Source of the DNA: Colias croceus
Lineage: Eukaryota; Arthropoda; Insecta; Lepidoptera; Pieridae
Length of the DNA stretch: 64,000 nt
Direction of reading: 5' to 3'
Assembly: GCF_905220415.1 (NCBI RefSeq)
Contig: NC_059539.1
Coordinates: 7,564,001-7,628,000, forward strand
Shown here: positions 59,501-64,000 of the stretch, one piece after another
How the letters are laid out: every line of letters starts with the position of its first letter
How positions within the stretch are numbered: position 1 is the first letter of the stretch
Made by a program: the position numbers and the translations under genes
The notes under the pieces: generated by a model
What the model saw: the letters and a program-made list of their open reading frames with translations, nothing else
What the model was told of the DNA's origin: nothing
The model's database searches: none

Positions 59501-60090
59501 AAAATTACGTCATTACGGGTTGGATTAGAAATTTCCACGATAGCGCGATTGCTTTTCGCCTTCGTTAAACATTCAGAAATATGACAATTACATATAATTT
59601 GTTCCGGTATAATAGCGTCTCCATTCTCAACATCTATAGGTAATCTAACTAATTTACTACTTCCTGCGGGTATGACGTCCTCATAAAGATTAGCGTTCCG
59701 TGAGTCATATACTAATAACCGATTCGTAGCATTGCAAGTATTTAAAGTTTTAGTTTTATAATTAATTGATGCTTCCCATTTATCTAACAAATCTGAACCT
59801 ATTAAGCCGTCGAAATAATTGTGAAATTTATAAACGAAAAATGTAATATCGTCAGGGTCATTAAATTCAGGAAAACTAGGTAATGTTATAGAATAATTAC
59901 TACGAGTTACAGCATGAACATTACTTACTTCAAAGGGGTCATAATTAAGAGTAACGTCAGGAAAATATCTCTGTACTGCATCAGGGCTAAGAAAAGATTG
60001 GTTAGCTCCAGTATCAATTAACAATTTAAGTGGAGGATTATGAATTTGAATATAAGGAAGCTGACGTTGCGTGTGTAGATTTAATTCTAT
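56416..60090 (-). CDS. pol: Errantivirus pol (protease, RT, RNase H, integrase)
   Basis: The frame is open from the end of gag (about 60090) to 56416, roughly 1,220 codons, in the -1 frame relative to gag; the first internal start-like codon is a TTG at 60024, which is not needed if pol is made by frameshifting. In order: aspartic protease with LLIDTGAN at the N terminus, reverse transcriptase with WRLVVDFRKLN and catalytic YLDD (about 58775-58790), RNase H with TTDASNLAIG (about 58320-58350), and integrase with an HHCC-type zinc finger (ending CSICGQGK, about 57335) and the DD35E residues (HLDLLSID, TDRGPEF, NGMVERLHS). No stop or frameshift interrupts it, so it could be active. Confidence 0.95.
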   Translation of the reverse strand: MELNLHTQRQLPYIQIHNPPLKLLIDTGANQSFLSPDAVQRYFPDVTLNYDPFEVSNVHAVTRSNYSITLPSFPEFNDPDDITFFVYKFHNYFDGLIGSDLLDKWEASINYKTKTLNTCNATNRLLVYDSRNANLYEDVIPAGSSKLVRLPIDVENGDAIIPEQIICNCHISECLTKAKSNRAIVEISNPTRNDVIFSMDRPVCAEVYNNECTRTKRSSDRVKQVLSRLRTDHLNNEERLNLESLCSQYADVFYIEGETLTFTNKIKHSIRTKDEIPVYTKSYRYPFIHRQEVQNQISKMLEQGIIRPSDSAWSSPIWVVPKKADASGKVKWRLVVDFRKLNEKTLDDKYPIPNITDVLHKLGNCQYFTTLDLASGFYQVEMNPADIPKTAFSVEHGHFEFLRMPMGLKNSPSTFQRVMDNVLRELQNSICLVYLDDIIVFSTSLQEHIINLGKVFQKLRESNFKIQMDKSEFLKLETAYLGHIISKDGIKPNPDKISAIQKYPLPKTPTDIKRFLGLLGYYRKFIPDFAKITKPMTQCLKKGSKITFSKDYIECFDRCKTLLMNDPILQYPDFNKEFILTTDASNLAIGAVLSQGPVGSDKPIAYASRTLNSSEINYSTIEKELLAIVWATKYFRPYLFGRKFKIITDHRPLQWVMNLKEPNSRLTRWRLKLSEYDYTVIYKQGKQNCNADALSRIQINNEETDSLAVNPTETTPSLIRRSSDTITVNSNSSTITAHSKSSTLTANSDTVTVHTDAENPILDIPITDHPLNKFKRQIVITLIDRVPSKPIISKPFENHTKIDINVNKANIDSEIVSLIKKYVDPMIKTAILVHPPDAMCTIVPIIQSNFKSSCMDLVLTKLELQNVKDYFKQQEILRNYHEGKTNHRGINETHLSLSRKYFWPKMKEAVTKYINECSICGQGKYDRIPVNPKFRIVVPPTKPFEIIHLDLLSIDSQKYLTIIDAFSKYAQAYCLKDATAISVVQALLTFGTHHGLPMTVVTDRGPEFTNQIFSEFVRLHRINHHKLLAHAPNENGMVERLHSTLLEHIRLLKLERRGELIINLMPYAVLAYNSSIHSFTKCRPLDIITGHLDPRDPVDIDLSENVLQQYMQEHRDSMQKVFKIINESSLERRTQITENINRNREPEIQYYPDQQIFVRNPRASRQKTAPRFTHDTVLADLPIHIYTKKKYGAVAKSRLKRVPKLLQNPSSDPVPDSSRRSHPD

Positions 60091-61298
60091 TTTGGTTTTT
60101 CTAATTTTGGTGGATTCTGAAAATCCTGATCGTGTTCTGAACGTACGTCACACGTTTCATCAGAATTTTCAGGTGCGTCTGTCTGTTCGTAATGTACATA
60201 AGGTTCATATTCCGTACAGTAATATTCATTATTATAATAGTTATCCTCATAAGGATATAAATCGGTACAGTAATATTTTTCGTTATCTATATATTCATTA
60301 TGATTCATCTCCCTAGTCTTAAAGTAATTACTCGGGGGTGGATTACCAAATTTTGACCAATCATGAGCGCGTGCAAAAGGTGTTGGTGGTAAAGTCTTTG
60401 TAACGTAATGGCTAACGCCACTCATAGGATGCGGTTTCGGTTGCGCGGGATGTTTAGGCTGTAATCTGAACGTATTGCTCTGCGGGTTATAGTTAGGGGG
60501 TGCAGCGCGGAAAATTTGCATAGTACGAGTAGGACGTGCTGGTCCCTGTGGTTGATTAAAATTTCGATTAAAATTTGGTGGCTTAAATTGCGGTCTGAAC
60601 GAATGTAAAGGCTGTAGTTTAGAAGAGATAGGTTCACTAAAATCATTATGTCTATAAAACGGTTCATTCGAGTACGGCATTCTAAAGGGTACGTGGGGTT
60701 TCCTATCAAAAGTTTCATTACGTTGTTGAAGGTATAAAGTGCTTTGTTCTTCATTCACGTATTCTAATGCTTTTTCAATGGTTGCGGGGCGCATGCAACG
60801 TATACGTGAGCCTAACGGATCTCGTAGGCCACGTAGGAAAGCCTGTAGTGTTAATTTTTGATACAGGTCCCTTTTTGCCTCACGAGTAGTAACGACTGTT
60901 TCATGTAATGCTATATACGTCATTAAAGTACTAAAAAGATGTTGACATTTTTCGTAAAACTCTTGAGGAGAGCTACGACCTTGCGTTAATAAGGCTAAAT
61001 CGTTATAAAGGGCGGTCTCATCTCTATGGTCAGAAAAGTTATTAACTAATACGCTTTTGATACCGTGCCAAGTAGTAGGTATACCGTTTGCATTAATAAC
61101 TCGGGCTGCAGGCCCAGTGATTTTATTTAAAATACCATTACATAACGCGGCAGTTTTTAAAGTATTTCCGGGATCTTTTTCTATAAATTCCTCAGCCAAT
61201 TGGTCACTTAAATGTATAAATCTTGTTAAAACGTTAACATTACCATCGAATTCTGGCAAAAGCCTAAGTGCATTAAAAATTTTATCTAAATCTGACAT
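60087..61298 (-). CDS. gag: Errantivirus gag
   Basis: 403 codons starting MSDLDKIFNALRLLPEF. The N-terminal 200 residues have the Ty3/gypsy capsid pattern (SSPQEFYEKCQHLF, LQAFLRGLRDPLGSRIR, ALEYVNEEQ). The second half is rich in Pro, Asn, Arg and Phe (about 215-330), a basic nucleic-acid-binding stretch in place of CCHC knuckles, which are absent as in other errantiviruses. The C terminus is acidic and tyrosine-rich. Gag forms the virion core. The stop TAG at 60089-60087 is read past by a -1 shift to make Gag-Pol. Confidence 0.92.
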   Translation of the reverse strand: MSDLDKIFNALRLLPEFDGNVNVLTRFIHLSDQLAEEFIEKDPGNTLKTAALCNGILNKITGPAARVINANGIPTTWHGIKSVLVNNFSDHRDETALYNDLALLTQGRSSPQEFYEKCQHLFSTLMTYIALHETVVTTREAKRDLYQKLTLQAFLRGLRDPLGSRIRCMRPATIEKALEYVNEEQSTLYLQQRNETFDRKPHVPFRMPYSNEPFYRHNDFSEPISSKLQPLHSFRPQFKPPNFNRNFNQPQGPARPTRTMQIFRAAPPNYNPQSNTFRLQPKHPAQPKPHPMSGVSHYVTKTLPPTPFARAHDWSKFGNPPPSNYFKTREMNHNEYIDNEKYYCTDLYPYEDNYYNNEYYCTEYEPYVHYEQTDAPENSDETCDVRSEHDQDFQNPPKLEKPK

Positions 61299-61848
61299 TT
61301 TAGATATCTGTATTTCCTATACTTATAATATAAAATATATTAAATTTAATTAAATTTATTAACTTCGTTAAACTAATATAAAAAAAATAATAATCTTTAC
61401 CTAATTAATATATCTGAATTATGAAATGAATTAATTCGCAAAATTTGAAAATTAATTAATTCGTAATTAATTAATATTTAAACTTATTAATCTTTTATCA
61501 ACCTAATATCTATATTTGAATTTTACAATTTGATTTTGTAAAATTCGAAAATTAATTCGCGATGAATTAATATTTTAAACCTACGCGCTACAGTTCCTCG
61601 GTTCCCGTGAATGGGTAATCTAGGAAAACTTACAAATCTAGGAATGGCAAGTCACTAAGAGAATTAGTGTACTTACAGGATTTTCATTTCGGCCTTTCTT
61701 GCAGTATCAATGTTCGGATACCCTTCGCGTTGCGGCGGCCAATAGATGTAGGTTCTTGGTCCCCGTCGTCGTCCCTCCGATGGAATGGCAATTCTCGATG
61801 CTTGTAGTTTCGCGTTCCGAGAGACGGCTCTCGAGGATCATCCACAAG

Positions 61849-61857
61849 ACTGCGCCA
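61849..61857 (-). other. Primer binding site
   Basis: On the minus strand, TGGCGCAGT starts at the last base of the 5' LTR. It is the PBS type reported for insect errantiviruses such as 17.6 and 297, which are primed by a serine tRNA. The match is judged from memory of that motif. Confidence 0.7.
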
Positions 61858-62152
61858 ATTATATCGACCGGCCCGCGAAGGCGCAAAAAAAACCGAAATT
61901 TACTTTAAATTATTTATTGTAAAAAAAAAATTACATAATAAATTACTCCTAACTTAATCTACGTCCCTCCCGTTCGATGTTAGAACTAAGAGTGCTCGTC
62001 CTCCTCGGCGGGGTAGCTGCAGCGTCGCGGTGGCGATGATTGCCGCAACACTCTCTGGAAGCGCAGGTGTGCGCGATGTCGCAATTCCTAACAGGTGCAG
62101 CTTCTTGGGTGGCCCCATGCATCTTCTAATCTTATATGTAGGTACATAACAC
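61857..62152 (-). repeat. 5' LTR of the errantivirus
   Basis: 296 bp, the promoter-bearing LTR for minus-strand transcription. It is identical by reading to 54481-54776. Confidence 0.95.
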
Positions 62153-63599
62153 TATCATAAATTTGTAATTGTAAATATTACAGAATACAATCATTGTCTG
62201 TCACGACAACAAATCTAAAATACAAATAAACACAATCATTGAAAACACATCATAGGTTTTCATTAGATAATTAGATAATCATGTACTTGCCAGGTTTATG
62301 TGGCGTTCAAAATTGACGGAGTTTTACGAGATCCGAGATTAGCGCTCATTTGCATTGACACGAATAGTCCTATCGGCACAAATAACACGATTGCGCCTCT
62401 AATGATGTACTTTGTTACCTCGGGGTGAGTTAATTAAGTGAGTACTATCAATGCTCGTAACTTTCATTGGCGTTCACCATGTTAATGCATTTGTACGACA
62501 TACGAGAGTTTCACAAACAAGAAGGCGGTACAAGGTACCTATTTTCGAGAGAGATTTTAGATTTAGATGATATTAAATTAACTCTCTAAAATGTTTTACT
62601 TCATATTACAATAAAACTTTGTTTAATTATACATACAACAAACAATAAGTTTACACATATTTTTGTCGAAATATAAGTAAGTGAGAACTTATGATGAGCT
62701 TTTTCAAAGAAAGAGAACATTGACCGAAATTCTTTTACTTCTAAGTTGTTATCTTAATTTCTTTATTTTAATGAAACTCAATTCCAAAAATATATTTTAT
62801 GTTCCCTAATACCACCAAAGTCAAAGACTAACAGAAGAATAATAACAATAAACATCAAACGAAAGGGAAATGGGAGAGTCATTTTCACGGAAACTTATCT
62901 ATACGTAAATAATTTAAGTAGGCTCTTGCAATATATTTACTCGTAGCATATAAACGTGGGCTGAAAACAAACACTCGAGGCTACTAATGGCTAAGAGATA
63001 CACCGAGTGGCAAATTTGTTAGTCAAGCAACGTGTTGCGGAACATTGTAATTTGAGGCGGCTTGCAGCAAACACCATGGATGTTGTAAATACTCGTAATG
63101 AACAGAAGCGCCTAATATACGACTTACTCAATCTTGTGTATAGAATATTAACGCCACTATCCGATAAAATATCGAATAAATATCCCTGCATCATTTGAAT
63201 ATGCCCATTACTAAAAGATAGGCTTGACTGTGTTAATGTCTGGCTAGCTTATTACATCTAAGTTTTAATTGGACTTGTCTATTATTAAAATTAGTATGAT
63301 AAGTGATAAAGAAATATTTTCTCAGAGTAAACAAAGAATTAAGAGAGATAAATTAAAAAAGTTCTTGCAAAAATATCAGTCAGCCGTTTGAGATTTTCTA
63401 TGGTTACAGTAACATAATGAACTAAATGAAACAAAATAGCGATAAAAATAGTATACCAAACTGAAAGAAAAGAACCTTATTCACCGAAAATTAAAAAGTT
63501 ATTTTAATATGTCATGTTATATTTTGTGCAGAGTGCATTGTTTCGTTACTAATAACAAGTTTCGTAGACTTGCGCTTAGCCCGCGGCAGTCACTCTATA
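62153..63599. other. Intergenic, no supported gene
   Basis: AT-rich sequence with only short open frames and no recognised repeat. Confidence 0.5.
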
Positions 63600-63639
63600 A
63601 CGGTACCTTTTCAAACTTTTTTGTGTATCTATGTTACCG

Positions 63640-63790
63640 GAAATGTATGTAATCCGTCATTGTATACAATTCCTAGGAAATGTATGTAATTCCTAAAATC
63701 GCACGGAAATGTGTGAAATAAATTATTTTATACACATTGCCTAGGAAATCTATACATTTCCTAAATAGCAATCGGAAATGTAAAACATCT
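63640..63790. repeat. AGGAAATGTATG repeat block with inverted copies
   Basis: CGGAAATGT/AGGAAATGTATG occurs at least five times, partly paired with its inverse (ATTCCTAGGAAAT palindromes near 63670 and 63745). The block is rich in potential stem-loops and has no coding potential. Confidence 0.55.
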
Positions 63791-63914
63791 AAGATATTGG
63801 AAGGTACGCGGGTCGATGGGGGGAGGGCCGAAAATTCGTAATCAGAATTTTTGGTTTGGATAAGGGGGCGGGTTACGTTAGGTTCGTGTTTTTTAAAACT
63901 AGCTGATAGAAATA

Positions 63915-63937
63915 GGAGCCCCACTTCATGGGGCTCC
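63915..63937. other. GC-rich hairpin
   Basis: GGAGCCCC and GGGGCTCC form an 8-bp stem around a 7-nt loop in AT-rich DNA. It lies inside a 105-codon minus-strand open frame (63990-63673) of unknown meaning that I do not call as a gene. Confidence 0.5.
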
Positions 63938-64000
63938 GTCGGCTCACGACCTTTTTTTGTAGAATTTTGGAAAAAGACGAATTTCGGCATATTACAAAAT

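Larger units (their letters stand above)
54481..62152 (-). mobile_element. Errantivirus-type endogenous retrovirus (Ty3/gypsy with env)
   Basis: A 7,672-bp element on the minus strand is bounded by two 296-bp LTRs, with gag, pol and env in order. A primer binding site complementary to a tRNA 3' end lies next to the 5' LTR and a purine tract before the 3' LTR. A 3-bp tat flanks both sides (4 bp with one mismatch if the LTR end is set one base in); errantiviruses normally duplicate 4 bp, often TATA. Gag and pol are uninterrupted and the LTRs appear identical, so the insertion is recent. Env has one in-frame stop. Confidence 0.95.

Noticed and set aside
63673..63990. 105-codon minus-strand frame
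   Set aside because: It spans a repeat block and a hairpin, shows no recognised domain and touches the window edge; not supported as a gene.

Overview
The window is nuclear DNA of an insect, almost certainly a lepidopteran. The evidence is an AT-rich background with frequent TAGGTA/TACCTA words, small spliced genes with GT-AG introns, a class A chitin synthase with the exon architecture known from moths and butterflies, and an ordinary lepidopteran transposon load (Helitrons with TC...CTAG ends, tRNA-derived SINEs, CR1/Jockey-like LINEs, an insect errantivirus).

Layout. 1-4826: a Helitron on the minus strand with a long open Rep/helicase reading frame running off the left edge, its promoter region, and a second partial copy of the same 5' end. 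4911-19600: chitin synthase 1 (CHS1, kkv orthologue) on the plus strand. I could follow it exon by exon at consistent splice phases to a 1,565-residue protein. It has two alternative first coding exons (2a at 4924, 2b at 9433) and two alternative 177-nt exons (19a, 19b). Its large second intron is full of transposon debris, and a SINE sits in intron 11. 19960-21311: COP9 signalosome subunit 8 (CSN8), four coding exons on the minus strand, tail to tail with CHS1. 21312-28100: intergenic DNA with a 13-bp minisatellite, SINE and Helitron fragments and a large inverted-repeat block. 28109-32990: a dead Tc1 transposon followed directly by a nearly full-length two-ORF LINE whose reverse transcriptase is interrupted by a 30-bp perfect palindrome. 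32990-54480: gene-poor DNA holding two copies of a hAT-type MITE with CTTGGT arrays, a 5'-truncated LINE and a Helitron fragment. 54481-62152: a 7.7-kb errantivirus (Ty3/gypsy with env) on the minus strand with two 296-bp LTRs that read as identical, intact gag and pol, and an env split by one in-frame stop. 62153-64000: intergenic DNA with a short AGGAAATGT repeat block.

Only two host genes are supported. CHS1 makes cuticular and tracheal chitin at the plasma membrane; its alternative exons give four predicted isoforms. CSN8 is a subunit of the complex that removes NEDD8 from cullins. There is no functional link between them beyond adjacency. Everything else supported is mobile DNA at different ages, from decayed (Tc1, SINEs, Helitron fragments) to apparently very recent (the errantivirus and the paired hAT MITEs).
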